Shown in pieces: positions 1 through 9,849 of a stretch of DNA of 64,000 nt; positions within the stretch are counted from its first letter, which is position 1, and the number at the start of each line of letters is the position of its first letter. The DNA comes from Streptomyces pinistramenti (lineage in GTDB: Bacteria; Actinomycetota; Actinomycetes; Streptomycetales; Streptomycetaceae), in assembly GCF_020564935.1 (NCBI RefSeq), contig NZ_JAJCXB010000011.1, forward strand, positions 93,594 to 157,593, read 5' to 3'. The notes below the pieces were generated by a model. That model saw nothing but the letters and a program-made list of their open reading frames with translations. It was not told the DNA's origin and made no database searches. The position numbers and the translations under genes were made by a program.

Positions 1-407
1 TCGTCGGCGGAGTGGTCTTCTTCGTGGCCGGTCTCGCCGAGCTGCAGCGGCCGCCGTTCGACATGCCGGTTGCCGACTCGGAGATCATCTTCGGCGCGTA
101 CACCGAGTACACCGGCCTGCGGTTCGCGCTCTTCCTGCTCGCCGAGTACGCGGGCATCGTCGTGCTCTGCGCCCTGACCTCGGTCCTCTTCCTCGGCGGG
201 TGGCACGGCCCGTTCGGCGCCGCGGGCCTCGGCTGGCTGTGGATGGTGCTGAAGACCGTGGTCCTCGCCTTCGTCGTCATCTGGCTGCGGGTCACCTACC
301 CGCGGCTGCGCGAGGACCAGTTGCAGAAGCTCGCCTGGACCGCCCTGATCCCGCTCGCCCTCGCTCAGATCGCCCTCACCGGCGTCATCAAGGTGGTGAT
401 CTCCTGA
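1..407 (+). CDS. nuoH: NADH-quinone oxidoreductase subunit H, 3' part only
   Basis: This is the C-terminal part (about 134 codons) of the NuoH/ND1 membrane subunit of complex I; the start lies left of the window. NuoH forms much of the quinone chamber where the peripheral arm meets the membrane arm. The visible part keeps the conserved quinone-site segment [17 protein letters not shown] followed by [18 protein letters not shown], then two or three hydrophobic helices. Its TGA at 405-407 overlaps the ATG of nuoI by one base, so translation is probably coupled. Identity is clear from motif and position. Confidence 0.95.
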   Translation, partial: VGGVVFFVAGLAELQRPPFDMPVADSEIIFGAYTEYTGLRFALFLLAEYAGIVVLCALTSVLFLGGWHGPFGAAGLGWLWMVLKTVVLAFVVIWLRVTYPRLREDQLQKLAWTALIPLALAQIALTGVIKVVIS

Positions 408-1000
408 TGGCCGCGGACAAGCAGCACCAGCGCACGTCCGGATTCCCCGGTTCCGGTCTGGCGAAGGGCCTGGCCGTCACCCTCCGGACGATGACGAAGC
501 GGACGGTCACCGCCCAGTACCCCGACGTCCAGCCCGACCTCGCGCCGCGCACCCGCGGCGTCATCGGGCTGTTCGAGGAGAACTGCACGGTCTGCATGCT
601 GTGCGCCCGCGAATGCCCGGACTGGTGCATCTACATCGACTCCCACAAGGAGACGGTGCCGCCCGCCGCCCCCGGAGGCCGCGAGCGCAGCCGCAACGTC
701 CTGGACCGCTTCGCCATCGACTTCTCGCTCTGCATGTACTGCGGTATCTGCATCGAGGTCTGCCCGTTCGACGCGCTCTTCTGGTCACCGGAGTTCGAGT
801 ACGCCGAGACGGACATCCACGAGCTGACCCACGAGCGCGACAAGCTCCGCGAGTGGATGTGGACCGTGCCCGAACCGCCCGCGCTCGACCCGGCGGCCGA
901 GGAACCCAAGGAACTCGCGGCCGCCCGTAAGGCGGCCGACAAACTCGCCGCCCAGGAGGCCGCGGCACAGGCCGCCGTGCCCCCCGAGGAGGGATCGTGA
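407..1000 (+). CDS. nuoI: NADH-quinone oxidoreductase subunit I (two 4Fe-4S ferredoxin)
   Basis: This 197-residue peripheral-arm subunit passes electrons through clusters N6a and N6b toward the quinone site. Two CxxCxxCxxxC motifs are visible: C60, C63, C66, C70 ([11 protein letters not shown]) and C109, C112, C115, C119 ([11 protein letters not shown]). A charged Ala/Glu/Lys-rich tail of about 50 residues follows. The ATG at 407 overlaps the nuoH stop; the open frame extends further upstream, but only into nuoH. Its TGA overlaps the GTG of nuoJ. Confidence 0.95.
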   Translation: MAADKQHQRTSGFPGSGLAKGLAVTLRTMTKRTVTAQYPDVQPDLAPRTRGVIGLFEENCTVCMLCARECPDWCIYIDSHKETVPPAAPGGRERSRNVLDRFAIDFSLCMYCGICIEVCPFDALFWSPEFEYAETDIHELTHERDKLREWMWTVPEPPALDPAAEEPKELAAARKAADKLAAQEAAAQAAVPPEEGS

Positions 1001-1599
1001 CGCTCGCCGCCGCAAGCCACGGCTTCCTGACGCCCTCCGGCGTGGAGATCGCGTTCGTCCTCGTCGGCATCGTCACGTTCGGCGCGGCCCTCATCACGGT
1101 CACCACCCGGCAGCTGGTGCACGCCGCCCTGTGGCTGGTCGTCGCCCTCGGCGGCATCGCCGTCGAATACCTGCTGCTGACGGCGGAGTTCATCGCCTGG
1201 GTGCAGGTACTGATCTACGTCGGTTCCGTCGTCGTCCTCCTCCTCTTCGGGCTGATGCTCACCAAGGCCCCCATCGGCCGCTCCCCGGACGCCGATTCGG
1301 GCAACCGCCGGGCCGCGCTCGCCGTCGCCGTCGCCTCCGCGGCCGCCCTGGTGTGGGTGGTCGTCGACGCCTTCCGCGCCACCTGGATCACCCTGGGCGG
1401 CGCCGCCCAGGGCAGCACCGAAGCCTCCGGGCGCACCCTCTTCCAGTACTGGGTGCTGCCCTTCGAAGCGCTGTCCGTCCTGCTGCTCGCCGCGCTGGTC
1501 GGCGCGATCGTGCTGTCCCGCAGGAACCCCGAAGCGCCGCCGGCCGCCCCGGCCCCCGGCGCAGCCACGGCCCGCGCCCCGCGAGAGGAGCAGCGCTGA
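997..1599 (+). CDS. nuoJ: NADH-quinone oxidoreductase subunit J
   Basis: NuoJ/ND6 is a small membrane subunit that couples the quinone chamber to the antiporter-like subunits. The 200-residue product shows about five hydrophobic segments, with the typical first helix ([20 protein letters not shown]) and the segment [20 protein letters not shown] around the family's pi-bulge helix. The tail is Ala/Pro-rich. The GTG start at 997 overlaps the nuoI stop in a GTGA junction, and the stop overlaps the nuoK ATG. Confidence 0.95.
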   Translation: MTLAAASHGFLTPSGVEIAFVLVGIVTFGAALITVTTRQLVHAALWLVVALGGIAVEYLLLTAEFIAWVQVLIYVGSVVVLLLFGLMLTKAPIGRSPDADSGNRRAALAVAVASAAALVWVVVDAFRATWITLGGAAQGSTEASGRTLFQYWVLPFEALSVLLLAALVGAIVLSRRNPEAPPAAPAPGAATARAPREEQR

Positions 1600-1973
1600 T
1601 GCATCTCGCCTACCCGGCCGTCCTCGCCGTCCTCCTCTTCTGCACCGGCCTGTACGGCGTGCTCGCCCGCCGCAACGCGATCCTGATGCTGATGTCCGTC
1701 GAGCTGATGCTCAACGCCGTCAACCTCAACCTCGTCGCCTTCGACGTCTGGCTGCGCGACACCCTGCACGCGGGCCAGGCGCTGACCCTCTTCACCATCG
1801 CCGTCGCCGCTGCCGAGATCGGCATCGGCCTGGCGATCGTGCTGCTCGTACACCGCAACCGCGGCACCGCAGACATCGACCGGCTGCGCGACCTCGCCGA
1901 GACTCCCGGCGACGCGGACGCCGCCGTTCCGCCGCAGCCGCAGCCGGACACCAAGGCGGAGGCCACCGCGTGA
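1599..1973 (+). CDS. nuoK: NADH-quinone oxidoreductase subunit K
   Basis: NuoK/ND4L is a 124-residue, three-helix membrane subunit of complex I with homology to Mrp antiporter subunits. The conserved glutamates of helices 2 and 3 lie in [17 protein letters not shown] and in [15 protein letters not shown] hydrophilic tail of about 30 residues follows the last helix. The ATG at 1599 overlaps the nuoJ stop; the longer open frame upstream is only a shadow of nuoJ. The stop overlaps the GTG of nuoL. Confidence 0.95.
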   Translation: MHLAYPAVLAVLLFCTGLYGVLARRNAILMLMSVELMLNAVNLNLVAFDVWLRDTLHAGQALTLFTIAVAAAEIGIGLAIVLLVHRNRGTADIDRLRDLAETPGDADAAVPPQPQPDTKAEATA

Positions 1974-3886
1974 CGCTCACGACCACCGCCGTCCTCGTCC
2001 CCCTCCTGCCGTTCCTCGGGGCGGCCGCGGGCCTGCTCCTCGGTCGGCGCGCCCCCGGCTTCGTCCGCCCGCTGGCCGTCCTGCCGACGCTCGCCGCCGC
2101 CGCGCTCGCCATCGCCGTCGCCGTCGGCCAGGGCGGCGGCACGGCCACCGACGTCGCCACCCGGCTCACCCCGACCGGCTCCGTCCCGATCGACCTGGCC
2201 CTGCACGTCGACGGCTTCGCCGCGCTGATCGCCGTCCTCGTCGGGGTCGTCGCGACCTGCGTGCAGATCTACTCCACCGGCTATCTGCGCGACGACCCGC
2301 GCTACCCCTCCTACGCCGCACTGGTCTCGCTGTTCACCTCCGCGATGCTGCTGGTCGTCTACACCGGCGACCTGATGGTGCTGCTGGTCGGCTGGGAAGT
2401 CATGGGCATCTGCTCGTACTTCCTCGTCGGCCACTACTGGGAGACCGAGGCCGCCCGCGCCGCCTCCCTCAAGGCGTTCCTCGTCACCAAGCTCGGCGAC
2501 GTCCCCTTCCTCTTCGGCATCTTCGCGCTGGCCGCCGACACCGGCACCTTCCGCATCACCGGCATCATCAGCTCGGTGGCCCGGGACGGCCTCGACCACC
2601 CGACGCTGATCGCCCTGCTGCTGCTGGCCGGTGTCGCCGGCAAGTCGGCGCAGTTCCCGCTGCACACCTGGCTCCCGGACGCGATGGCCGGCCCGACGCC
2701 CGTCTCGGCGCTCATCCACGCCGCGACGATGGTGGCCGCCGGCGTCTATGTCGTGGCCCGCCTCCTCCCCGTCTTCGCCGCCTCCGCCGCGGCGATGGTG
2801 GTCCTCGCCGTCATGGCCGCGATCACCATGATCGGCTCCGGTCTGGCCGCGCTGGCCCAGGACGACATCAAGCGCGTACTGGCCTATTCGACCGTCGGCC
2901 AACTCGGCTACATGACCGGCGCACTGGCCGTCGGCGACCGCGGTGCCGCCGTCTTCCACCTCCTGTCGCACGGCGCGTTCAAGGCCCTGCTCTTCCTCGG
3001 CGCCGGCGTGATCATCCACGCCGCCGGCACCAATTCGCTGGCCGCCATGTCCCGCATGGGCGGCCTTGCCCGGCGCATCCCCGACGCCTACTGGACCGTC
3101 ACCGTCGCGCTGCTCGCCCTCGCCGCCATCCCGCCGTTCGCCGGCTTCTTCTCCAAGGAAGCCGTGCTCGGCGCCGCCGAGCACGCCGCCACCGGTGAAG
3201 CACACGGCATCCCCGGCGCCGCCGGCTGGACGGTGCTGGTCTCCGGGCTGATCGCCGCCCTCCTCACCGCCGGCTACGCCACCCGCCTGTGGCTGCTGGC
3301 CTTCCGGGGCAGCGGCCCCGAAGCGCCGGACCGCGGCCCTCGGCCTCTCGCCATGAACGCCGTGCTGTGGGTCCTCTTCGTCCCCACCGCCGCCTTCGGC
3401 CTGGCCGCCCCCTTCCTGCCCCACTGGTTCGACGGACGCTCCCTCGCACCGACCCTCACCACCTCCGTCCTGGGCACCGGCCTCGCCCTCGTCGGCGGCC
3501 TGGTCACCTACGCGACCTGGCGGCACACCACCGCGATGGCCGCCCGCACCCCCGTCGGCGCGGCCGCCGTCGCCCCGGACGCCGACCCCGGCCGGCTCCT
3601 GCTCGGCCCGCTGCACCGCCACGCGGCCGCCGGCTTCCACCTCGACACCGTCTACTCCACGCTGTTCGTCCGGCCCGTACGGGCCGCCGCCACGCTCGTC
3701 CGCTTCCTCGACCGCGAGGTCGTCGACACCTACGTCCGCGCCGCCGGGACCGCACCCCGCTGGCTGGGGGCCGCCGTCCGCCGCGCCCAGACCGGCAACG
3801 TGCAGACCTACCTAGGCGCGCTGCTCGCGGGCTCGCTCCTGCTGGCCGTCGCCGCCGTCCTCGTCGCTACGGGCACGGGAGCCTGA
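1970..3886 (+). CDS. nuoL: NADH-quinone oxidoreductase subunit L (proton channel)
   Basis: This 638-residue product is the distal Mrp-antiporter-like proton-pumping subunit of complex I. It is strongly hydrophobic throughout. Visible hallmarks are [14 protein letters not shown], the lysine-containing [24 protein letters not shown], and [18 protein letters not shown]. The last helices follow a connecting segment near residues 530-600, matching the long lateral helix of the family. Start GTG 1970 overlaps the nuoK stop, and nuoM begins three bases after its stop. Confidence 0.95.
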   Translation: MTLTTTAVLVPLLPFLGAAAGLLLGRRAPGFVRPLAVLPTLAAAALAIAVAVGQGGGTATDVATRLTPTGSVPIDLALHVDGFAALIAVLVGVVATCVQIYSTGYLRDDPRYPSYAALVSLFTSAMLLVVYTGDLMVLLVGWEVMGICSYFLVGHYWETEAARAASLKAFLVTKLGDVPFLFGIFALAADTGTFRITGIISSVARDGLDHPTLIALLLLAGVAGKSAQFPLHTWLPDAMAGPTPVSALIHAATMVAAGVYVVARLLPVFAASAAAMVVLAVMAAITMIGSGLAALAQDDIKRVLAYSTVGQLGYMTGALAVGDRGAAVFHLLSHGAFKALLFLGAGVIIHAAGTNSLAAMSRMGGLARRIPDAYWTVTVALLALAAIPPFAGFFSKEAVLGAAEHAATGEAHGIPGAAGWTVLVSGLIAALLTAGYATRLWLLAFRGSGPEAPDRGPRPLAMNAVLWVLFVPTAAFGLAAPFLPHWFDGRSLAPTLTTSVLGTGLALVGGLVTYATWRHTTAMAARTPVGAAAVAPDADPGRLLLGPLHRHAAAGFHLDTVYSTLFVRPVRAAATLVRFLDREVVDTYVRAAGTAPRWLGAAVRRAQTGNVQTYLGALLAGSLLLAVAAVLVATGTGA

Positions 3887-3889
3887 GCC

Positions 3890-5575
3890 ATGAATCACAC
3901 CGCTATGCAGATCCTCCTCGCGGCCCTCATCGTGCTCCCCCTCCTGGGCGCGGCAGGCGCCTTGCTGCCCGCTCCCCCCGGCCTGCGGGGCCGCGGTCCC
4001 GACCAGGCTGTCCTGCGCCACGGCGTCACCGTCACCGGCGTCGTCCTCGCCGCGGCCGTCGCGCTGGCGATCGGCTTCGACCACGACCACCCGGCCCGTA
4101 TGCAGGCCACCACCGACATCAGCTGGATCCCGGCGCTCGACATCCGCATCCATCTCGGCGTCGACGGCATCTCGCTCCCCCTTGTCGTCCTGACCGCGCT
4201 GCTGACCTTCCTCTGCGCGCTCTACAGCTACTTCAAGATGCCTGCGGGCCCGTCACCCAAGGCATTTGTCGCCCTGCTGCTTCTCCTGGAGTCCGGCACC
4301 CTCGCCACCTTCGCCGTCCTCGATCTGGTCCTGTTCTTCCTGGCCTTCGAGATGGTCCTCATCCCGATGTACTTCCTCATCGCCCGCTGGGGCGGTACGC
4401 AGAAGCAGGCGGCGGCTTGGAAGTTCATCCTCTACACGCTGCTCGGCTCGGTCGTGATGCTGCTCGGCCTCCTCCTCATCGGCGTGAAATCCGGCACCTT
4501 CGACATGGTGGCACTCGCCACTGACAACGGCCCGAAGTCCCAGCTCAGCCACACCGTCCAGCTCGTCGCGGTGCTCGCGATCGGCATCGGACTGGCCGTC
4601 AAATCCCCGCTGTGGCCGCTGCACAGCTGGCTGCCGGACGCGCACACCGCGGCCCCCACCGTCGGCTCCGTGCTGCTGGCCGGTGTGCTGCTGAAGATGG
4701 GCACGTACGGCTTCGTGCGGATCGCGCTGCCGATCGCTCCCGAGGGCATGCACACCTTCGCCCCGTACCTCGCGGCTCTCGCCGCCGTCGGCATCATCTA
4801 CGGGTCGCTCGCCTGCCTCGCCCTCGTCCGCAAGGGCGCCAAGGGCGACCTCAAACGGCTGATCGCCTACAGCTCCGTCGGCCACATGGGCTTCGTCCTG
4901 CTCGGCATCGCCAGCATGACCCCCACCGGCGTCAACGGCGCGCTGTTCGCCAACATCGCCCACGGCCTCATCACCGGCCTGCTCTTCTTCCTGGTCGGCG
5001 CCCTCAAGGACCGTTACGGCAGCACCGACATCGACACCCTCGCCGGCGCCACGGGCGCCGCCCTCTACGGCAAGGCACCCCGCTTCGGCGGCCTGCTCGC
5101 GTTCGCCGCCGTCGCCTCCCTCGGCATCCCGGGACTGGCCGGTTTCTGGGGCGAGATGCTCGCCATGTTCGGCGCCTTCCGGCCGACCGCAGGGCTCAGC
5201 CGCCCCGCCTTCCTGACGTTCATGGTGCTGGCCGGCATCGGCACCCTGCTGACCGCCGCCTACCTGCTGCTCGTCGTCCGCCGCATCTGCATGGGCGGCA
5301 CGCCGGACGTCGCGGAGTCCACCGCAGCGGTCGAGGAGGGCACCGCCACCGACGCCGAAGCAACCGCCGGTCACCAGGGCGCGCCGGACACCCGGCCCGC
5401 CACCGGGCGCCCCGCCGACGCGCCGCGCCTCCCTGTCATCCCCGACCTCGCGCGCTACGAATACGCGGCCTGGACCCCCCTCGCCGTCCTCACCGTCCTC
5501 GCGGGACTGTGGCCCGCGGCCCTCATCGGCCTCACCGACCCGGCCGTCCAGCAGCTCCTCGGAGGCGGTAAGTGA
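3890..5575 (+). CDS. nuoM: NADH-quinone oxidoreductase subunit M (proton channel)
   Basis: NuoM is the second antiporter-like proton channel of complex I. The 561-residue product contains LAFEMVLIPMYFLIARWGG, the conserved lysine region LAVKSPLWPLHSWLPDAHTAAPT, and DLKRLIAYSSVGHMGFV. It is longer than the E. coli protein (about 509) mainly because of a hydrophilic Ala/Glu/Thr-rich insertion around residues 475-515, before the last helix. The ATG follows the nuoL stop by three bases, and the TGA overlaps the nuoN start region. Confidence 0.95.
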   Translation: MNHTAMQILLAALIVLPLLGAAGALLPAPPGLRGRGPDQAVLRHGVTVTGVVLAAAVALAIGFDHDHPARMQATTDISWIPALDIRIHLGVDGISLPLVVLTALLTFLCALYSYFKMPAGPSPKAFVALLLLLESGTLATFAVLDLVLFFLAFEMVLIPMYFLIARWGGTQKQAAAWKFILYTLLGSVVMLLGLLLIGVKSGTFDMVALATDNGPKSQLSHTVQLVAVLAIGIGLAVKSPLWPLHSWLPDAHTAAPTVGSVLLAGVLLKMGTYGFVRIALPIAPEGMHTFAPYLAALAAVGIIYGSLACLALVRKGAKGDLKRLIAYSSVGHMGFVLLGIASMTPTGVNGALFANIAHGLITGLLFFLVGALKDRYGSTDIDTLAGATGAALYGKAPRFGGLLAFAAVASLGIPGLAGFWGEMLAMFGAFRPTAGLSRPAFLTFMVLAGIGTLLTAAYLLLVVRRICMGGTPDVAESTAAVEEGTATDAEATAGHQGAPDTRPATGRPADAPRLPVIPDLARYEYAAWTPLAVLTVLAGLWPAALIGLTDPAVQQLLGGGK

Positions 5576-7242
5576 TGAGCCCGATGACCTCGTTGGCCGC
5601 GGACCCGGTGGCCTCTCTGGTGCAGTCCGTCGACTGGCTCGCCATCGCGCCGCCCGCCCTGACCGCGGCCGTCGCCCTGGTGGTGCTCGTCGCCGACCTC
5701 TTCCTCCCCGCGGCCAGGAAGCCGCTGCTGGGCTGGATCGCGGTGGCCGGCCTCGCCGTCGCCGCGCTGTCCCTGCTGCCCCTCCTGAACGGCGACCGCC
5801 GCACCTTCTGCCTCACCGGCCACCCCGACGTGTGCAGCTACGCGGCCGACCCGTTCGCCCTGGTCATCCAGTTCCTGGTGATCGCCGGCGCGCTGCTGAC
5901 CGCCCTGCTGTCCATCGACACCGTCAAGGACCACGGACTGCCCGCAGGCGAGTACTGGTTCCTGCTGCTGTCCTCCGCGGCCGGTGCGGCCCTGCTGCCC
6001 GCGTCCCGCGACCTCGCGACCCTCGTCATCGCCCTCGAAGTCGCCTCGCTGCCCGCCTTCGCGCTGGTCGGCCTGCGCCGCGACGACCGGCTCTCCTCCG
6101 AGGCCGCCCTCAAGTTCTTCCTCTCGTCGGTCGCCGCCACCGCCGTGATGCTGCTCGGCGTCAGCTTCCTGTACGCCGCCACCGGCAGCCTGCACCTGTC
6201 CCGGGTGGCCCACACTCTCTCCGCGCTCCCCGACCCCCGCCTGGCCACCCTCGCGAGCGCAGGCGTCGCCCTCACCCTCGTCGGCTTCGCCTTCAAGACC
6301 GCGGCCGTCCCGTTCCACTTCTGGGTGCCCGACACCTACGTGGGCGCCCCGCTCCCCATCGCCGCCTACCTGTCCGTCGTCGGCAAGGCCGTCGGCTTCT
6401 CGGGCCTCATCCTGGTCACGGTCAAGGGCTTCCCCTCGTACGCGGACGTCTGGGGCCCGGCGCTGGCCGTACTCGCCGCGCTCACCATGACCGTCGGCAA
6501 CGTCGCCGCCCTCCGCCAGAACCCGGACCGTGCGCACAGCGCCGTCCGCCTGCTCGCCTGGTCGTCCGTCGGCCAGGCCGGCTACCTCCTGGTGCCGATC
6601 GCGGCCGCCGGATACGCCGACGACCCGGCGCACGCCATCGGCTCGACCGTGGCCTACGCCCTGATGTACGCGGCCGTGAACCTCGGCGCCTTCGCCGTCG
6701 CCGCCCTGGTGGCCCGCACCCGCCCCGCCAACCGGATCACCGACTACCGGGGCCTGTACGCCCAGCGCCCCCTGGCGGCGCTCGCCCTCGGCTTCTTCCT
6801 CCTGTGCCTGGCCGGCCTGCCGCCGGGCGTCATCGGCCTGTTCGCCAAGGTCACGGTCTTCTCGGCGGCCGTCGACGCGGGCCTCGGCTGGCTCGCCGTG
6901 ATCATGGCCGTCAACGTCGTGATCGCGCTCTACTACTACCTCCGCTGGACCGCCGTCCTCTTCCACGGCGTCACGGAGCACGCGGAGACGGCGGACGCAC
7001 CCGCAGCCGCCACCGGCCACGGCCCGGCCGCCGGTCCCCGCATCCCCACGGACGGCGGCCGCCGCACGGCCACGGACCCGGCGACCGCCCCGGACACCGG
7101 GGCCCCACAGCCCGTCCGCCCGCAGCCCGCCAGGATCCCGGCCCCGCTCTCCGCCGCCATCGCCCTCGCCACCCTCCTCGGCATCGCCCTCTCCGGCGCC
7201 CCGCAGCTCGTCCTCCGCTTCGCCTCGGGCGCGCTCCTCTAG
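5572..7242 (+). CDS. nuoN: NADH-quinone oxidoreductase subunit N (proton channel)
   Basis: NuoN is the third antiporter-like subunit and normally the last gene of the operon. The 556-residue product has about 14 hydrophobic segments and the conserved FAFKTAAVPFHFWVPDTYVGAP and RLLAWSSVGQAGYLL regions. A Pro/Ala-rich hydrophilic insertion (about residues 470-525) precedes the final helix. A GGAGG element at 5561-5565 serves either the GTG at 5572 or the in-frame ATG at 5575; both overlap the nuoM TGA. Confidence 0.94.
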   Translation: MMSPMTSLAADPVASLVQSVDWLAIAPPALTAAVALVVLVADLFLPAARKPLLGWIAVAGLAVAALSLLPLLNGDRRTFCLTGHPDVCSYAADPFALVIQFLVIAGALLTALLSIDTVKDHGLPAGEYWFLLLSSAAGAALLPASRDLATLVIALEVASLPAFALVGLRRDDRLSSEAALKFFLSSVAATAVMLLGVSFLYAATGSLHLSRVAHTLSALPDPRLATLASAGVALTLVGFAFKTAAVPFHFWVPDTYVGAPLPIAAYLSVVGKAVGFSGLILVTVKGFPSYADVWGPALAVLAALTMTVGNVAALRQNPDRAHSAVRLLAWSSVGQAGYLLVPIAAAGYADDPAHAIGSTVAYALMYAAVNLGAFAVAALVARTRPANRITDYRGLYAQRPLAALALGFFLLCLAGLPPGVIGLFAKVTVFSAAVDAGLGWLAVIMAVNVVIALYYYLRWTAVLFHGVTEHAETADAPAAATGHGPAAGPRIPTDGGRRTATDPATAPDTGAPQPVRPQPARIPAPLSAAIALATLLGIALSGAPQLVLRFASGALL

Positions 7243-7299
7243 GGCGCGTGTCGTCAGAGCCCTCTCCGGCGCACAGCGCCTCCGGCCCTGCCGCACGCC

Positions 7300-7329
7300 G
7301 GTGCCACCCGGGCCCGCGCCCCGGGCACC
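7300..7329 (+). terminator. possible hairpin after the nuo operon
   Basis: An imperfect GC-rich hairpin (GGTGCC ... GGCACC, with an inner CGGG/CCCG pairing and a small bulge) sits 58 bases after the nuoN stop. No T-run follows, so termination is only suggested by position. Confidence 0.3.
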
Positions 7330-7436
7330 AGGGAACCTGCCTTCCCCATCTCGCGTTGACCAGTGAGTAAGGGTCCACCGGAGAGTGGAGAAACGCAGCA
7401 CAGGGATCCCCTGCCGCATCGCTTGGAGGGCGTACC

Positions 7437-8303
7437 GTGCACCGCCGGCACAACGGGCTCAGGACCGCCGTACTCCTCGGGGGACTGTCCGCCCTCATCA
7501 TCGTCATCGGCAGCCTGTTCGGCCGTACGGGCCTGATCATCGCCGTGCTCGTCGCGCTGGGAACGAACGCCTACGCGTACTGGAACAGCGACAAGCTGGC
7601 GCTGCGGGCCATGCGCGCCCGCCCGGTCAGCGAATTCGAGGCCCCCGCGCTCTACCGCATGGTCCGCGAGCTGTCGACGGCCGCCCGGCAGCCCATGCCG
7701 CGCCTCTACCTCTCCCCGACCCAGGCCCCGAACGCCTTCGCCACCGGCCGCAATCCCCGCAACGCCGCGGTCTGCTGCACCGACGGCATCCTCCAGCTCC
7801 TGGACGAACGCGAACTGCGCGGCGTCATCGGGCACGAGCTGAGCCACGTCTACAACCGCGACATCCTCATCTCCTCCGTCGCGGGAGCGCTCGCGTCCGT
7901 GGTGATGTTCCTGGTGAACTTCGCCTGGCTGATCCCCGTGGGCCGCTCCGACGACGATGACGAGGGCCCCGGCATAGTGGGAATGCTGTTGATCATGATC
8001 CTGGGGCCGCTGGCCGCCTCCCTGATCCAGCTGGCCGTCAGCCGCTCCCGCGAGTACCAGGCCGACGCATCGGGCGCCCAGCTCACCGGCGACCCGCTGG
8101 CCCTCGCCTCGGCCCTGCGTAAGCTCGAAACAGGTACCCAGCAACTCCCGCTCCCCCCGGAGCCGCGTCTGGAGACGGCGAGCCACATGATGATCGCCAA
8201 CCCTTTCCGAGCGGGCGAGGGCATGGCGAAGCTCTTCTCCACCCACCCCCCGATGCGCGAACGCATCGCCCGTCTCGAACGCATGGCGGGCCCCCGCCCC
8301 TGA
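7437..8303 (+). CDS. htpX: HtpX-like M48 zinc metalloprotease
   Basis: This is a membrane-embedded zinc endopeptidase of the M48B family, which in other bacteria degrades damaged membrane proteins. The 288-residue product has two N-terminal hydrophobic segments (about residues 10-48), the zinc motif HELSH (H133, E134, H137), two further hydrophobic segments (about 142-160 and 178-200), and the third ligand E206 in [10 protein letters not shown]. The GTG start is preceded by TTGGAGGG. It lies 194 bases after nuoN and is probably transcribed separately. No stress-promoter element is obvious. Confidence 0.9.
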   Translation: MHRRHNGLRTAVLLGGLSALIIVIGSLFGRTGLIIAVLVALGTNAYAYWNSDKLALRAMRARPVSEFEAPALYRMVRELSTAARQPMPRLYLSPTQAPNAFATGRNPRNAAVCCTDGILQLLDERELRGVIGHELSHVYNRDILISSVAGALASVVMFLVNFAWLIPVGRSDDDDEGPGIVGMLLIMILGPLAASLIQLAVSRSREYQADASGAQLTGDPLALASALRKLETGTQQLPLPPEPRLETASHMMIANPFRAGEGMAKLFSTHPPMRERIARLERMAGPRP

Positions 8304-8387
8304 CGCACCCACGCAACGTCTCACCACCATCCACGCGTCCAGGAGGAAGGACCCACTCTCCGCTCCGCCCGTGGAAGGCTGTCGATC

Positions 8388-8780
8388 ATGAAGTTCATCC
8401 TCAACGTCATCTGGCTGGTTCTGAGCGGCCTCTGGCTGGCGCTCGGTTACGTCGCCGCGGGCATCGTCTGCTGCATCCTGATCATCACGATCCCGTTCGG
8501 CATCGCGTCCTTCCGGATAGCCGGCTACGCGCTGTGGCCCTTCGGCCGCACCACCGTCGAACGACACGACGCGGGCGCAGGCTCGGCGCTCGGCAACGTC
8601 ATCTGGATCATCTTCGCGGGCTGGTGGCTGGCCCTGGGCCACATCGTCACCGGCCTCGCGCTCTGCGTGACGATCATCGGCATCCCGTTCGGCATCGCCA
8701 ACTTCAAGATGATCCCGATATCCCTGATGCCGCTCGGCCGCGACATCGTCCCCACCGACCGGCCTTTCGCCACTCGCTGA
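8388..8780 (+). CDS. YccF-domain membrane protein
   Basis: This 130-residue protein consists of two internal repeats, each a hydrophobic hairpin ending in a conserved turn: the first contains TIPFGIASFRIAGYALWPFGR and the second GIPFGIANFKMIPISLMPLGR. This is the signature of the YccF (DUF307) inner-membrane family. Its biochemical function is unknown. It follows htpX by 84 bases on the same strand, so co-transcription is possible but unproven. Confidence 0.88.
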   Translation: MKFILNVIWLVLSGLWLALGYVAAGIVCCILIITIPFGIASFRIAGYALWPFGRTTVERHDAGAGSALGNVIWIIFAGWWLALGHIVTGLALCVTIIGIPFGIANFKMIPISLMPLGRDIVPTDRPFATR

Positions 8781-8782
8781 GG

Positions 8783-8843
8783 CACCGCCCCACCCCGTCC
8801 CCAACGCCGGTGGGGCGGTGTGCCCACGGCACACCGCCCCACC
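8783..8843. terminator. bidirectional terminator with alternative hairpins
   Basis: Bases 8809-8824 and 8828-8843 form a perfect 16-bp stem with a 3-nt loop between the convergent yccF-like and yajQ genes. The segment 8783-8794 (CACCGCCCCACC) is also complementary to 8809-8820, so a second hairpin can compete with the first. It most likely ends transcription from both sides. Confidence 0.6.
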
Positions 8844-8898
8844 CGGTCACACCTCCGACGGCCCGGCCCGAAGGCCGTGCGCCACTGTCGGGCAACGA

Positions 8899-9387
8899 CT
8901 ACCGGTAGTTCACGAACTGGATCGCGAAGTCCAGGTCCTTGCCCTTGAGCAGCTGCTGCACCGACTGCAGGTCGTCCCGGCTCTTCGAGCTGACCCGCAG
9001 CTCGTCGCCCTGCACCTGCGCCTTGACACCCTTCGGGCCCTCATCGCGGATGATCTTGGCGACCTTCTTCGCGTTGTCCTGCGAGATCCCCTCCTCGATG
9101 GAGGCGAAGATCTTGTACTCCTTGCCCGACGCCTGCGGCTCACCGGCGTCCAGCGCCTTCAGCGAGATCCCGCGCTTGACGAGCTTGGACTGGAAGATGT
9201 CGAGTACGGCCTTCACCCGCTCCTCGGCGTTGGCCCGCATTTCGATCTTCTCGCCGGACCACTCGATCGACGCGCCCACGCCCTTGAAGTCGTAGCGCTG
9301 CGAGATCTCCTTGGCGGCCTGATTGAGGGCGTTGTCGACCTCCTGCCGCTCGACCTTCGAGACGATGTCGAAACTGGAGTCGGCCAT
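8899..9387 (-). CDS. YajQ family nucleotide-binding protein
   Basis: This 162-residue protein belongs to the YajQ (UPF0234) family. Members bind nucleotides, and Xanthomonas and Pseudomonas relatives bind cyclic di-GMP. Family segments are [21 protein letters not shown] at the start, [11 protein letters not shown], and the ending [13 protein letters not shown]. The length is normal. The ATG at 9387 is preceded on its strand by a GAGG element. It is convergent with the yccF-like gene. Whether the Streptomyces protein responds to cyclic di-GMP cannot be told from the sequence. Confidence 0.92.
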   Translation of the reverse strand: MADSSFDIVSKVERQEVDNALNQAAKEISQRYDFKGVGASIEWSGEKIEMRANAEERVKAVLDIFQSKLVKRGISLKALDAGEPQASGKEYKIFASIEEGISQDNAKKVAKIIRDEGPKGVKAQVQGDELRVSSKSRDDLQSVQQLLKGKDLDFAIQFVNYR

Positions 9388-9586
9388 GTTGAGTTGGCTC
9401 CTCGTACGTAGATCCGTCAGGGAAGCGGTCCGATCCGGACCGCCCCGCCAGCCTAGAGGAGGCGCCCCCGCCGCCCGCGATCCCGTCAGGGGTAATCGAG
9501 TGGCGAAGCACCCCCAGCCATCGGGTATGGTTTACGTCGTTGCCACAGAGCACCGCCCCACAGCGGAACTCCCGGCAGCAAACCCT

Positions 9587-9668
9587 GGCGGTGTGCCCGA
9601 GCGGCCAAAGGGAGCAGACTGTAAATCTGCCGGCTTCGCCTTCCCAGGTTCGAATCCTGGCGCCGCCA
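9587..9668 (+). tRNA. tRNA-Tyr (GTA)
   Basis: The 82-nt gene folds as a type II tRNA with a 7-bp acceptor stem (GGCGGTG / CGCCGCC), discriminator A at 9668, an anticodon stem GCAGA/TCTGC and anticodon GTA at 9621-9623. The long variable arm and TTCGAATC T-loop fit tRNA-Tyr. CCA is not encoded. In S. coelicolor (recalled) a tRNA-Tyr near rpmG is the integration site of SLP1; no integrase or duplicated tRNA end is seen here. Confidence 0.97.
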
Positions 9669-9678
9669 CAGGTAAGGA

Positions 9679-9718
9679 AAGACCCCCGTTCTACGGAAAC
9701 GTAGAACGGGGGTCTTTT
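9679..9718 (+). terminator. intrinsic terminator of tRNA-Tyr
   Basis: A perfect stem (GACCCCCGTTCTACG with its complement) closes on a GAAA tetraloop and is followed by TTTT. It begins about a dozen bases after the tRNA and ends its transcript. Confidence 0.85.
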
Positions 9719-9744
9719 CGTTGTGGCCGAGCGATCCCTGGCCC

Positions 9745-9787
9745 GTGAACGTTCTCAGATATTCCCCAGAGGTTCACATAAAGTGTG
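9745..9787 (+). promoter_or_regulatory. candidate promoter/operator of the deoR-type gene
   Basis: A 6-bp inverted repeat GTGAAC (9745-9750) / GTTCAC (9772-9777) brackets a possible -35 TTCTCA (9752-9757) and overlaps a possible -10 CACATA (9775-9780), 17 bp apart. A second short repeat CACA-N5-TGTG lies at 9775-9787. The layout suits autoregulation by the adjacent regulator, but this is inference. Confidence 0.35.
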
Positions 9788-9849
9788 TGATGTTCTATCG
9801 TCGGGGCGGCGGTGAGCGCGGCCGCCGAGGGAAGCGAAGGGGGCGGCCG

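Noticed and set aside
1610..3640. Very long minus-strand ORF opposite nuoK-nuoL (and similar ones opposite rpoB, rpoC and fusA)
   Set aside because: High G/C third positions of the true genes remove stop codons on the opposite strand; the products are low-complexity Gly/Arg/Asp-rich or mirror-image sequences.
9721..9849. N-terminal extension of the DeoR-type regulator
   Set aside because: The Arg/Gly-rich extension is not family-like, overlaps the candidate promoter, and the GTG at 9850 has a better ribosome-binding site.
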